In this document: positions 23,734-32,353 of the stretch, piece after piece
How the letters are laid out: each line of letters starts with the position of its first letter
Numbering within the stretch: position 1 is the first letter of the stretch
NCBI GenBank assembly: GCA_964500225.1
Contig: CAZCOA010000021.1
Location: 1 to 45,212, forward strand
Reading direction: 5' to 3'
DNA length: 45,212 bases
DNA from: JAAYDY01 sp964500225
Lineage (GTDB): Bacteria; Planctomycetota; Phycisphaerae; FEN-1346; JAACEH01
Translations under genes and position numbers: made by a program
The notes under the pieces: generated by a model
What the model was told of the DNA's origin: nothing
Database searches by the model: none
What the model saw: the letters and a program-made list of their open reading frames with translations, nothing else

Positions 23734-24915
23734 CTATTCGATCAGATCCATGGCGACGAGGGTGACGTCGTCGTAGATGGGCTGCTGGGACCGCGGGGCC
23801 AGGACGACATCCAGCAGGGCCTGGAGGTAAACCGTCAGCGGACGGCTGTTCTCCTGGGCGGCCAGGGCGAAGAACGCGTCGGCGCCCTGGCGGCCGTTGA
23901 ACTCGCACCGCTCAACACCGTCGGTATAGAGCAGGAGCCGCTGGGCCGGCGTGATGTCGGCCTCGGCATCCTGGAAGCGGGCCTCGCGGACGACGCCCAG
24001 CAGGGGGCCGTCGCCGGGGAGTTCGTGCGGCGACTTGTGGTTTTCCAGCACCAGCGGCCGCGGGTGCCCGGCCCGGGCATAGCGGAGCCGCCCGGTCTGG
24101 GTGTTCACGATGCAGTAGAACATGCTGATAAAGGGCGACTGGTGCAGATCGGCGCTGACGAGGTCGGCATTCAGCATCGCGAGGGCCTCGTGCGGCGGGA
24201 TGAGTTCGTAGCTGTTGCCGGCGATGCGTTTGGTCTGGAGCGACCGCTTGACGAAGATCGTCAGCAGAGCGGCCGGAACGCCGTGGCCGATGGCATCGGC
24301 GATGTAGAAGCCGACGTGGTGTTCGTCCAGGCGGAACACGTCGTAGAAGTCGCCGGCGACCCATCCGGCCGGATAGAGCCGCGCGGCGAACCGCGCGCGT
24401 CCGACCTCGGGCATGGTGCGCGGCAGGAAGTCCATCTGGAGTCGGCGGGCCAGTTGAAGCTCCTCGTTCAGGCGTTCGGAGCTTTTGCGCATCTCGCGTG
24501 CCAGCAGAATGTTGTGGATGTTCTGGTCGATGATCTGGTCGAACCGGCCCTTGGTCGAGGCCAGGATATCGAGCCGGACCTTCAGTTCCTCGACGGGCAG
24601 ATCGAGCGTCAGACACTCGCAGGCCCCCGCCTGGAAGGCCTTGATCCGCTGCTGGACATCGAGGTCTTCGCCCAGGGCGACCATCGGCAGGTGGGTGGCT
24701 GCGAGCATGTCCCCAACCAGTTGAAGGACGCTCCAACTGACCGGATCGTCGTTACGGACCACAATCAGGACGAGGTCCACGCGGCGGATGTCGGGAAACT
24801 GAAACAGCGCGCGCGGGTCGGTCTCGACGGAAAGTCCGTAGCCGAGGGTCTCGGCCACGGCGGCAATCGATTTCGGCGCTTCCGGACGGTCGCTGATCAG
24901 AAGGATATTCTTCAC
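23734..24915 (-). CDS. PP2C/SpoIIE phosphatase with degenerate receiver
   Basis: A 393-residue RsbU-type serine phosphatase, probably acting on an anti-sigma-factor antagonist. The N-terminal 120 residues have a response-regulator fold, but the phosphoacceptor Asp is replaced (DLVLIVV, Val52 at its place). The conserved Lys before the final helix is also missing (LTLDLP, Leu104). A helical linker with ELQLARRLQMDFLP (about 160-175) leads to the phosphatase domain. There the metal-binding acidic residues are in AGDFYDVF (Asp189 and Asp192), ADAIGHGVPAAL, LLYTDGVE and YDDVTLVAMD. The start is GTG 24915 behind GGGAG; the frame is open to 25032. No antagonist or anti-sigma gene is adjacent. Confidence 0.88.
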   Translation of the reverse strand: MKNILLISDRPEAPKSIAAVAETLGYGLSVETDPRALFQFPDIRRVDLVLIVVRNDDPVSWSVLQLVGDMLAATHLPMVALGEDLDVQQRIKAFQAGACECLTLDLPVEELKVRLDILASTKGRFDQIIDQNIHNILLAREMRKSSERLNEELQLARRLQMDFLPRTMPEVGRARFAARLYPAGWVAGDFYDVFRLDEHHVGFYIADAIGHGVPAALLTIFVKRSLQTKRIAGNSYELIPPHEALAMLNADLVSADLHQSPFISMFYCIVNTQTGRLRYARAGHPRPLVLENHKSPHELPGDGPLLGVVREARFQDAEADITPAQRLLLYTDGVERCEFNGRQGADAFFALAAQENSRPLTVYLQALLDVVLAPRSQQPIYDDVTLVAMDLIE

Positions 24916-25188
24916 GCGATTGGGGCTCCCGTGGGCGCGCGGGTCAGTGCGGCTGCGCCCGGTCCAGCGAGCGGCCGGCGGCGCGCAGACACACAGCGCC
25001 CGGCGTGCGAGCCGCTCCTCAACAGGATTCATCGAACCGCGGGCACGGAGGCGCTGAGGAAAAATCGGCGGAAGGTTTCACGCCGCGTGGCATCCCTGAG
25101 AGGGCAGACATGGCCCCCGGCAAGCAGGGCCAGGACATCGCACCCCAGCGCGGCCCGCGGCATCGGGTTGTGGTTTGCTCCGCACTGG

Positions 25189-26064
25189 TCAGCGGCCCGG
25201 CAGGGCTTCCTGGATGAGTTCATCCAGTTGCTGGTCCACCGTGTCGAGGATCCTCTGGCGGTCGAAGACGAGGTGCTGCGTCACCATGTGGTGGTAGTTG
25301 TTCGCCTCCTCGCGATTGCCGTCGGCGATGGCCTGATGGTAGGCCTCGACGGCGACGCGGATTTCCTCGTTGATGTCCTTGAGCTGAAAATCGACGCGAT
25401 TGCGCATCGTCTCGCGCAGTTGCCTGATCGTCTGGAGCGTCTGGGCGTCCTGGTTGGTCCGCTGCATGGCGCCCAGTTTCGTCAGGTACCGATCGTTGCC
25501 GACGATGAGTTCGCCGCTGGTTTCGTCCCAGGTGTGGGGGATGTACACGACGGCCTTGTCGGCCACGAGGCGTTCGGACGATTCGGACGCTTCGACCACG
25601 GCCGTGGCGCTGTTGCCCGAAGGGGACGTGCCAGGGGTGCGAGGCTGACGGCCGGCCGTGCCGGACGTGGCGCCGGTTCCGCTGACGCCTGTCGTGCCAG
25701 TGGCTCGCGAACCGGTTCCGCTGACCGTCGAGCGGCCGGAGGCCGGCGCGGCGGCGGCAACCGAGGGCCTATCCGCGGGGTTGCCCGGGGCGACCGAGGC
25801 AGCGCCGGCCGGCCGGGTTGTGCCCTGGGTGCCGGTGGCCGAAACCGTCCGGCGCGGTGCGGAGATTCCCGCAGGCGCGGCGTCCGGCTCGCTCGGCGAG
25901 GCGACCGAGGACGCTTCGGACGGGCCGCCGGAGATCGTGCCGGGCCGCCTGGTGCTGTGCCGGACGACAACAAAGGCCAACCCCGCCACGGCCGCCACTA
26001 CGGCCATTGCGGCGACCACCTTCAGTATGTGAATTCCCTGGCTCGAATGGCCCGTGTCGGTCAT
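25189..26064 (-). CDS. Membrane-anchored helical protein
   Basis: A 291-residue protein with one N-terminal membrane helix (about 14-36, ILKVVAAMAVVAAVAGLAFVVV). A long low-complexity linker rich in Ala, Gly, Ser, Thr and Pro follows (about 40-165), then a mostly helical C-terminal domain (about 175-291, with TNQDAQTLQTIRQLRETMRN and VTQHLVFDRQRILDTVDQQL). The linker would lie outside the cytoplasmic membrane. The start at ATG 26064 fits GGAG nine nt upstream and the predicted promoter. The family was not recognised. It lies 274 nt upstream of the phosphatase gene, on the same strand. Confidence 0.7.
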   Translation of the reverse strand: MTDTGHSSQGIHILKVVAAMAVVAAVAGLAFVVVRHSTRRPGTISGGPSEASSVASPSEPDAAPAGISAPRRTVSATGTQGTTRPAGAASVAPGNPADRPSVAAAAPASGRSTVSGTGSRATGTTGVSGTGATSGTAGRQPRTPGTSPSGNSATAVVEASESSERLVADKAVVYIPHTWDETSGELIVGNDRYLTKLGAMQRTNQDAQTLQTIRQLRETMRNRVDFQLKDINEEIRVAVEAYHQAIADGNREEANNYHHMVTQHLVFDRQRILDTVDQQLDELIQEALPGR

Positions 26065-26127
26065 GTGTCCGATCTCCATTCTTCGGCGAACAAAAAGCCC
26101 CCACCCCGCGATATGCAACCGTCATAC

Positions 26128-26156
26128 ATTATAGCACCAAAGTCACCTTCCGGCAA
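26128..26156 (-). promoter_or_regulatory. Promoter of membrane-anchored protein gene
   Basis: Minus strand: TTGCCG (26151-26156), a 17-nt spacer and a perfect TATAAT (26128-26133). The predicted leader is about 57 nt to ATG 26064. Confidence 0.7.
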
Positions 26157-26361
26157 ACGGTTGCGACGATGCAGCGTGTTGGCGGGCCGGTGCGGATCAT
26201 GGCCGCGCAAACGACCCGGTCATGCGTGCCGAAGGCACCGCGGGGATTGCCCCTTCACTGAAGTGAGGCCATGTCGCCCCGATGTGTCCCCCGATGTTTT
26301 CTCCGGCCGTTCCCCGGGCGTCCCAGAGAAAGCCACCGCGGGCGATAGGATCTCCGGACCC

Positions 26362-26388
26362 GCCTGGCAGTTCTGCCAGGCCATTTTT
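26362..26388 (+). terminator. Intrinsic terminator upstream of etfB
   Basis: An 8-bp stem (gcctggca / tgccaggc) with a 4-nt loop is followed by TTTTT at 26384-26388 on the plus strand. No plus-strand gene ends nearby, so it either shields the etf promoter from read-through or ends an unseen short transcript. Confidence 0.6.
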
Positions 26389-26391
26389 GCC

Positions 26392-26420
26392 TTGACGGTC
26401 TTTGCCGCGGCTACTACGCT
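26392..26420 (+). promoter_or_regulatory. Promoter of etfB-etfA-acd operon
   Basis: TTGACG at 26392-26397, a 17-nt spacer and TACGCT at 26415-26420. It starts 4 nt after the terminator T-run. The predicted leader before the ATG at 26565 is about 138 nt. Confidence 0.6.
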
Positions 26421-26564
26421 ACAGTGCTTTGCCGGCGGACCTGGGACTCGATGGGCGTCCCTGCGTCCGCCTTTTGGAAGACGGAGCGGCCGCCGTGCGT
26501 CAGCAGTTTCAACGACGGCCTCGGGCCGTCCGGAATCGGCCTGGTTCCCTGTAAGGAGGCGCCG

Positions 26565-27479
26565 ATGTCGTTTGACTCGGTTGTGTTGATCAAGCAGGTG
26601 CCCGACACCGCGCGGGTGACCGGCAAGGCGATGAACGATGACGGAACGGTGAACCGTTCGGCTTTGCCGGCGATTTTCAACCCGGAGGATCTCTACGCTC
26701 TGGAGGCGGCCCTGGAGGTCAAGCAGCGTCACGGCGGCACGGTGACGGCCATTACGATGGGCCCGCCGCAGGCGTGCGAGGTGCTGCGCGACGCGCTGTA
26801 CATGGGCGCGGACCGGGTGATCCTGGTGACGGATCGTCGTGCAGCCGCCAGCGACACGCTGGCCACCAGCTACATTCTGTCGTGTGCGGTCCGCACGGTC
26901 GGCAGGTACGACCTGGTGTTCTGCGGGCGTCAGGCCATCGACGGCGACACGGCCCAGGTGGGTCCGCAATGCGCCGAGAAGCTCGGCCTGCCGCAGATCA
27001 CGTACCTGGAAGAAATCGTGGCCATCAACGGACGGGAGATCGTGGCCCGGCGGAACATCGGCAACGGCTACGAGGTGGTGGAGTGTGTGATGCCGGTGTT
27101 GCTGACGGTGACCGACACGTTTCAGGAGCCGCGGCCGTACGCGGCCAAGGCGATGCTGAAGTACAAGCACGCACGGAGCCGCCTGGAGCTGGAGCGCGAG
27201 GTGGCCCAGGCGATGCCGGGGGCGGATGAGAAATCCCGTGCGGCGGCGGTGGACCGGAAGGCCGCCGAGCTGAAACGTCGCGGGCTGCTGATCGAGCAGT
27301 GGACGCTGGATGACATTCACGCGGACCTGGCGTGGTGCGGCCGGGACGGGTCGCCGACGAAGGTCAAGCGGATTCAGAGCGTGGTGCTCAAAGGGTCGGG
27401 CCACGAGCAGTTCCAGCCGACCGAGGAAGACATCGGCCGCCTGGTTCACCAGTTGATCGAGGACCATACGATTGGATAA
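26565..27479 (+). CDS. etfB: Electron transfer flavoprotein beta subunit
   Basis: EtfB forms a heterodimer with EtfA and carries electrons between acyl-CoA dehydrogenases and other redox partners. It starts VVLIKQVPDT (residues 6-15). It has ALEAALEVKQ and the segment FCGRQAIDGDTAQVGP (about 123-138), which resembles the sequence seen in electron-bifurcating ETFs. At 304 residues it is about 40-50 longer than common EtfB; the extra sequence is a charged helical stretch near 215-245. ATG 26565 follows a perfect AAGGAGG. The stop is 7 nt before etfA. Bifurcation is an inference from that motif and from the acyl-CoA dehydrogenase partner. Confidence 0.93.
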   Translation: MSFDSVVLIKQVPDTARVTGKAMNDDGTVNRSALPAIFNPEDLYALEAALEVKQRHGGTVTAITMGPPQACEVLRDALYMGADRVILVTDRRAAASDTLATSYILSCAVRTVGRYDLVFCGRQAIDGDTAQVGPQCAEKLGLPQITYLEEIVAINGREIVARRNIGNGYEVVECVMPVLLTVTDTFQEPRPYAAKAMLKYKHARSRLELEREVAQAMPGADEKSRAAAVDRKAAELKRRGLLIEQWTLDDIHADLAWCGRDGSPTKVKRIQSVVLKGSGHEQFQPTEEDIGRLVHQLIEDHTIG

Positions 27480-27486
27480 GGTGCCT

Positions 27487-28515
27487 ATGAGTCGCGTGAA
27501 TCCCCGAGGGGAAGTGTGGGTGTTTTCGGAGCAGCAGGGCGGTCGTCTTCATGACGTGGGCCTGGAACTGCTGAGCAAGGGGCGCGAGCTGGCCGACACG
27601 CTGGGCGTGCCGCTGGCGGCGTGCCTGCTGGGCGACAAGGTGAGCGGTCTGGCGACCGATCTGATCCGCCATGGGGCCGACAAGGTGTACCTGTGCGAAG
27701 ACCGGTTGCTGGCGCATTACCAGACGACATCGTATGCGAAGGTGTTGTGTCGGATGGTCGAGGCTCATCAGCCGCAGATCTTCGTCCTCGGGGCGACGCC
27801 GCTGGGCCGCGATCTGGCGCCGCGGGTGGCCTCGGCGTTGCGAGCGGGCCTGACGGCCGATTGCACGGACCTCCAGATCGGCGAGCACACCGAGCCGACG
27901 ACGAAAGAGACGTACAAGAACCTGCTCCTTCAGATTCGGCCGGCCTTTGGCGGCAACATCATCGCGACGATCGTGAACTTCGACCGTTGGCCGCAGATGG
28001 CGACGGTGCGCGAGGGCGTGATGGTGATGCCCAAGGCCGATCCGAAGCGCAAGGGCGAGATCGTCCGCGTGGAGTGCCCGTTGGCGGCGGAGGATCTGCC
28101 GCTGCGGCTCGTGAAGCGACAGACGACGGAAAAGAAGGTGGACCTGAAGAAGGCTCGCATCATCGTCGCCGGCGGCGCGGGCATCGGCAGCAAGGAGAAC
28201 TTCAAGCTGCTGTGGGACCTGGCGAACGTGCTGGGGGCGGCCGTGGGCGCCAGCCGCGCGGCCGTGGACAACGGCTGGATCGACAAGGATCACCAGGTGG
28301 GCCAGACCGGCACGACGGTGCGACCGGCCCTGTACATTGCCGTGGGCATCAGCGGCGCGGTGCAGCACCGGGCCGGCATGGCCGAGTCGGCCAAGATTCT
28401 GGCCATCAACACCGATCCGAACGCTCCGATCTTCTCGGTGGCCAACTACGGCATCGTGGGTGATTTCTGCGACGTGGTTCCGAAACTCATTGCCGCCATC
28501 AAGGCGAAGGGCTAG
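27487..28515 (+). CDS. etfA: Electron transfer flavoprotein alpha subunit
   Basis: A 342-residue EtfA. The N-terminal domain is WVFSEQQGGRLHDVGLELLS. The segment ALRAGLTADCTDL (about 118-130) is of the type found in bifurcating ETFs. The C-terminal FAD-binding domain is clear: IIVAGGAGIGSKENF, GASRAAVDNGW, QVGQTGTTVRPALYIAVGISGAVQH and AINTDPNAPIF. ATG 27487 has AAGG upstream; an in-frame TTG at 27472 would overlap the etfB stop. The downstream gene starts 2 nt after the stop, so the three genes form a tight operon. Confidence 0.94.
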   Translation: MSRVNPRGEVWVFSEQQGGRLHDVGLELLSKGRELADTLGVPLAACLLGDKVSGLATDLIRHGADKVYLCEDRLLAHYQTTSYAKVLCRMVEAHQPQIFVLGATPLGRDLAPRVASALRAGLTADCTDLQIGEHTEPTTKETYKNLLLQIRPAFGGNIIATIVNFDRWPQMATVREGVMVMPKADPKRKGEIVRVECPLAAEDLPLRLVKRQTTEKKVDLKKARIIVAGGAGIGSKENFKLLWDLANVLGAAVGASRAAVDNGWIDKDHQVGQTGTTVRPALYIAVGISGAVQHRAGMAESAKILAINTDPNAPIFSVANYGIVGDFCDVVPKLIAAIKAKG

Positions 28516-28517
28516 TC

Positions 28518-30263
28518 ATGCCGAATTTTCTGACCGATAACGACGACATTCTGTTCCACCTGGACCATCTGCCCCTGGCCGAGATTGCTGCGCTCCAGGA
28601 GGAAGGGTTCCGCGACGCCGGCACGTTCGACTATGCACCGGCCGACGCCGCCGACGCCGTGGACGGATACAGGAAGATTCTCGACCTCGTCGGCGACATC
28701 GCGGGCAACCGCATCGCGCCGCTCAGCGAATCGATCGACCGCCAGGGATCGACCTTCGAAAACGGCAAGGTGACCTACGCCGACGGCATCCGCAAGTCGC
28801 TCGACCTGTTGAGCAAGGCGGACCTGATGGGCTTCACGCTGCCGCGGCGGTACGGCGGCCTGAACTGCCCCTCGACCGTCTATGCCATGGCCACCGAAAT
28901 CGTCTCGCGGGCCGACGCCGGGCTGATGAACATTTTCGGGTTGCAGGGCATCGCCGAAACGATCAACGCCTTTGCCAACGAGGACCAGAAGCAGCGGTTC
29001 CTGCCGCGGTTCTCCTCGGGCGAGGTGACCGGGGCCATGGTCCTCACGGAGCCGGACGCCGGGAGCGACCTCCAGAACGTGCAGCTGCGAGCCTACCAGG
29101 ATGCCAAGGGCGTGTGGCGACTGAAGGGCGTGAAGCGGTTTATCACGAACGGGTGCGGCGAAGTGTTGTTGGTGCTGGCGCGCAGCGAACCCGACGAGGT
29201 CGGCGGCATGGGCCTGTCGCTGTTCCTGATGGAGAGGGACGAAACCGTCCAGATTCGCCGGATCGAGGACAAGCTCGGCATCCACGGGTCGCCGACGTGC
29301 GAGATGCAGTTCAACGATTCGCCGTGCGAGCTGGTGGGCGAACGACGGCGCGGCCTGGTGACTTACGTGATGGCGCTGATGAACGGGGCGCGCATCGGCA
29401 TCGCGGCGCAGGGGCTGGGCATTGCCGAGGCGGCCTATCGCGAGGCGCGGGCCTACGCCCATCACCGGGAGCAGTTCGGCCGGCCGATCGAGAAGCTCCC
29501 GCCGGTGGCCGACCTGCTCGTGGACATGAAGGTGAACATCGAAGCCGGCCGCGCGCTGCTGTATCACACCTGCGTGGCCGTGGACCACGACATCAACCTT
29601 CAGCGGCGCATCGACGAGAACCGGTACACGGACGAGGCGGCGCGTGCGGCCGACAACCGGGCCCAGAAGCAGCTCAAGCGGCTGACGGCCCTGCTGACGC
29701 CCATGTCGAAGTACTATTGCAGCGAGTTGGCCCAGCAGTGCGCCAACGACGGCATCAGCGTCCTGGGCGGCAGCGGCTACATGCGCGACTACCGCAGCGA
29801 ACAGCTCTTCCGCGACGCCCGGATCACGACCATCTACGAGGGCACGTCGCAACTCCAGGTGGTGGCGGCCATCCGCGGCGTCACCAGCGGCCAGGCCGAG
29901 AAGCATTTTGTCGAGCTGGCCTCGCGCGAGCCCGCCGACGACGCCGAGCAGCATCTGCGCGACGTGCTGGGCCAGATGCGCGGCCTGCTCCAGACGGCCG
30001 TCGATAAGGTCAAGGCCGGCGGCGCCGATTACCTGGACCTCTCGGCCCGCAACCTCGTGGACACGGCCATCGACATCCTGATCGGGTACCTTCTGCTCGA
30101 GCAGGCGGCGGTGAACGACCGCAAGAAGCTTGTGGCGAAGCGGTTCATTCTGCGGGCCTTGCCGCGAGCCAAGGCCCGCATCGAGCGCGTCATGTCGGAC
30201 GAACGGTCCACACTCGACCACTACGACGCCATCATCGGTCCGTTGGTTGAGGACGAAGCCTGA
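28518..30263 (+). CDS. Acyl-CoA dehydrogenase
   Basis: A FAD-dependent acyl-CoA dehydrogenase that introduces the alpha-beta double bond and passes electrons to the Etf encoded just upstream. The three-domain core is clear: an N-terminal helical part, the FAD/substrate region LTEPDAGSDLQNVQL (Thr177 onward), GARIGIAAQGLGIAEAAYREARAYAHHREQFG, and the active-site loop TTIYEGTSQLQV with Glu441 as the expected base. At 581 residues it has a C-terminal helical extension of about 130-180 residues (from about 455) beyond the usual 380-residue enzymes. Chain length specificity cannot be read from sequence. It is likely to be in one complex or pathway with EtfBA. Confidence 0.93.
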   Translation: MPNFLTDNDDILFHLDHLPLAEIAALQEEGFRDAGTFDYAPADAADAVDGYRKILDLVGDIAGNRIAPLSESIDRQGSTFENGKVTYADGIRKSLDLLSKADLMGFTLPRRYGGLNCPSTVYAMATEIVSRADAGLMNIFGLQGIAETINAFANEDQKQRFLPRFSSGEVTGAMVLTEPDAGSDLQNVQLRAYQDAKGVWRLKGVKRFITNGCGEVLLVLARSEPDEVGGMGLSLFLMERDETVQIRRIEDKLGIHGSPTCEMQFNDSPCELVGERRRGLVTYVMALMNGARIGIAAQGLGIAEAAYREARAYAHHREQFGRPIEKLPPVADLLVDMKVNIEAGRALLYHTCVAVDHDINLQRRIDENRYTDEAARAADNRAQKQLKRLTALLTPMSKYYCSELAQQCANDGISVLGGSGYMRDYRSEQLFRDARITTIYEGTSQLQVVAAIRGVTSGQAEKHFVELASREPADDAEQHLRDVLGQMRGLLQTAVDKVKAGGADYLDLSARNLVDTAIDILIGYLLLEQAAVNDRKKLVAKRFILRALPRAKARIERVMSDERSTLDHYDAIIGPLVEDEA

Positions 30264-30573
30264 GCGACCGCCGAGGCGCGCAGGACGCAGGTCGGGTGAA
30301 CGGCGTGATGCCATGGTCGGGCGCAGGCTTTCGTTTCTTGTGCCTCGCGATGGCAGCGTGCCGGCGCCCTGTCAATTCCTACTGACGGCCACGCCGGGGG
30401 CGGCCATACCCTCCGACCGATGCTTTCGCAGCTCGTGGGTGCGACATTTCCCTTGGACCGTTGGCGTGTTTCCCCTGCGGGGTCACAGGCTTGACGGTGA
30501 CTGCCACGGGCGGTAACAATAGGGCATACGGTGCATGGTTGGGCGGGGCGCGCGGTCAGGGGAGGAATCGGCC
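30264..30573. other. Intergenic region before zinc-ribbon gene
   Basis: No gene was seen between the acyl-CoA dehydrogenase and the next coding region. The right part holds a good promoter (30491-30519). No T-run terminator for the etf operon was found. Confidence 0.45.
30491..30519 (+). promoter_or_regulatory. Promoter of zinc-ribbon/TPR-like gene
   Basis: TTGACG at 30491-30496, a 17-nt spacer and TAACAA at 30514-30519. The leader is about 47 nt before the TTG at 30574. Confidence 0.6.
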
Positions 30574-32214
30574 TTGAATGACCAGGATCGGAATCGCGAC
30601 CAGGCGGGCGCGCCGTGGCGGTGCGACGAGATGCCGTGCGTGTACTGCGGTCGGCTGATTCCGCGGACGAGCCAGCGGTGCCCGGAGTGTCGGACGAGCT
30701 ACAGCCTGGCGGTGCGCCGGGCCAGCCGCGAAATCGAAGGCCCGTGGTTCTATCTGGAACCGCGCAATCCGAGCAACCGCGGCGTTGACTTTCAGACGAT
30801 GCTGAAGCTGATCGAGAAAGGGCGTCTGAAGGCCGATAGCGTGGTCCGCGGACCGACGACGCACCAGGACTGGATGTATGCGGCGGAGGCGCCGCTGCTG
30901 AGCAAATATCTTGGGGTCTGTCCGCATTGCTTCGCGTCGGCCGGGCCGCAGGACGTGTATTGTCCGACGTGCCGGCGTTCGCTGGACGAGCGTCCGGCGC
31001 GCTTGGCGCCCGGGGCGGTCGAGCCCGGGGCGCCGAGCCGGTTTCCGGATCGCGATGCGCTGGAGGAGCAGTTGGCGTCGTCACTGGCGACGCACGATAT
31101 GGCGGCCGCGGCGGCATCGGCCGCCTCGGCGGCTACAGGGCCGGGCAGCGGCTACGTGGACGCCGTCACCGACTCAGGCGTCGTCGAACCGGCGGCGCGA
31201 CCGTCGCGACGACCGACCGGGCAACCCCACCGTGCCAAGCCGCACGTCGTCGCCTTGCTGACGGCGTGCACGGTGGTGCCGTTGTTTGTTCTGATTACGT
31301 ACCTGCCGCTGGAATACGTCATGGGCGACCCGACGTATCCGGGTTCCATGGCGTACAATTTCCGCGAAAACCGCCTGGCGATCGTCGCCCACTATCCGTG
31401 GACGTCGTCGCCGGAGGGGGCGGAGGCGGTCGGTCCGAGTGCGTCGGCGCTGGCGCAACGGGATGCGGCCGAACAGGCGTTGGCGGAAGGCCGGTACGAC
31501 GAGGCGGTGCGCCTATACGCGGAGTTGGCCGCCGAACACAGCGAGGCCACACCGTTCGGAAGCGACGTCCGCAGGGAACTGGCCAAAGCACAGCAGTCTC
31601 TTGAGCGGCAGCGGCAGGAACGCGAGGCGGTGCTTGGCATCCTGGCCGAGGTGGGCCGTGCGCTGGATGCGTCGGAGACGTCGCGGGCCCGGGCGCTGAT
31701 GGACCGGCTGACGCCTCATGAACTGGAGGTGGCGCGTGCGGCAGGGGTGGATCTGACGGCCCTGCGGGACCGGATCGCCGCAGCCGAACAGATCGCTAGC
31801 GCCAAGGAGCGGCAGGAGCGGATGCGGGCTGAAGTACAGAAACTGGTCGGCGATGCCGCCCTGCGCGAGGCCGAGGGCGACCTGAAGGCCGCGCTGGCCA
31901 TTCTGGAGAATCTGCGGAACACGTATCCCGCCGAGTTCCTGCCTCAGGGCTACCAGCTCCACCAGCGCATCGCGTCGCTGACCGATCGCATCGCGAAGGC
32001 GTCGCAGCCGAAGCAGACCGCGCCGCCGCCCGAGACGACCAAACAAAAAGCCGATCGCTTGTGGGCCGAGGCCGAGAAACTCCACGATCAGGGCAAGTAC
32101 GACGACGCGATCAAGCGGCTCGAGGAGATCAAGAAGTTGCCGCAGGACGACTGGCCGCAGGACCTGGACAAGCGGATCGACTACCTGAAGCGGCTGAAGT
32201 GGTTCGGCAGGTGA
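30574..32214 (+). CDS. Zinc-ribbon, GYF_2-like, TM, coiled-coil protein
   Basis: A 546-residue multidomain membrane protein. In order: a zinc ribbon (CVYC and CPEC, about residues 22-40), then a domain resembling GYF_2/DUF4339 (PWFYLEPRNPSNRGVDFQTM to HQDWMYAAEAP, about 59-105). A second zinc ribbon (CPHC and CPTC, about 117-137) and an Ala-rich linker follow. One membrane helix (about 225-247) leads to a periplasmic part made of TPR-like helices and coiled coil (about 290-546), ending EAEKLHDQGKYDDAIKRLEEI. It starts at TTG with GGGGAGG 8 nt ahead; an in-frame ATG at 30535 lies before that ribosome site. Such proteins are common in planctomycetes; the role is unknown. Confidence 0.75.
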   Translation: MNDQDRNRDQAGAPWRCDEMPCVYCGRLIPRTSQRCPECRTSYSLAVRRASREIEGPWFYLEPRNPSNRGVDFQTMLKLIEKGRLKADSVVRGPTTHQDWMYAAEAPLLSKYLGVCPHCFASAGPQDVYCPTCRRSLDERPARLAPGAVEPGAPSRFPDRDALEEQLASSLATHDMAAAAASAASAATGPGSGYVDAVTDSGVVEPAARPSRRPTGQPHRAKPHVVALLTACTVVPLFVLITYLPLEYVMGDPTYPGSMAYNFRENRLAIVAHYPWTSSPEGAEAVGPSASALAQRDAAEQALAEGRYDEAVRLYAELAAEHSEATPFGSDVRRELAKAQQSLERQRQEREAVLGILAEVGRALDASETSRARALMDRLTPHELEVARAAGVDLTALRDRIAAAEQIASAKERQERMRAEVQKLVGDAALREAEGDLKAALAILENLRNTYPAEFLPQGYQLHQRIASLTDRIAKASQPKQTAPPPETTKQKADRLWAEAEKLHDQGKYDDAIKRLEEIKKLPQDDWPQDLDKRIDYLKRLKWFGR

Positions 32215-32243
32215 CGTGGCGAGGTTCCAGGGGCGGCGTTGCG

Positions 32244-32276
32244 CTGCCGGTGCACGCATAAACGAGCGACCGGCAG
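32244..32276 (+). terminator. Weak hairpin after zinc-ribbon/TPR-like gene
   Basis: An 8-bp stem (ctgccggt/accggcag) with a 17-nt loop is followed by ggccgtttctc. The T-run is only three long, so this is a weak candidate terminator 30 nt past the stop at 32214. Confidence 0.35.
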
Positions 32277-32353
32277 GGCCGTTTCTCAACAGGGTTGGGC
32301 AACGCCCTCAAGCGGTCCTCGGCATCTGCACGGCGGCAACAATCGGTTTACCG

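Noticed and set aside
24025..26589. An 854-codon open frame on the plus strand
   Set aside because: It runs antisense over the phosphatase and the anchored protein. Its translation is Arg/Gly/Ala-rich without domains, while the minus-strand genes show clear motifs; it is a GC-rich shadow frame.
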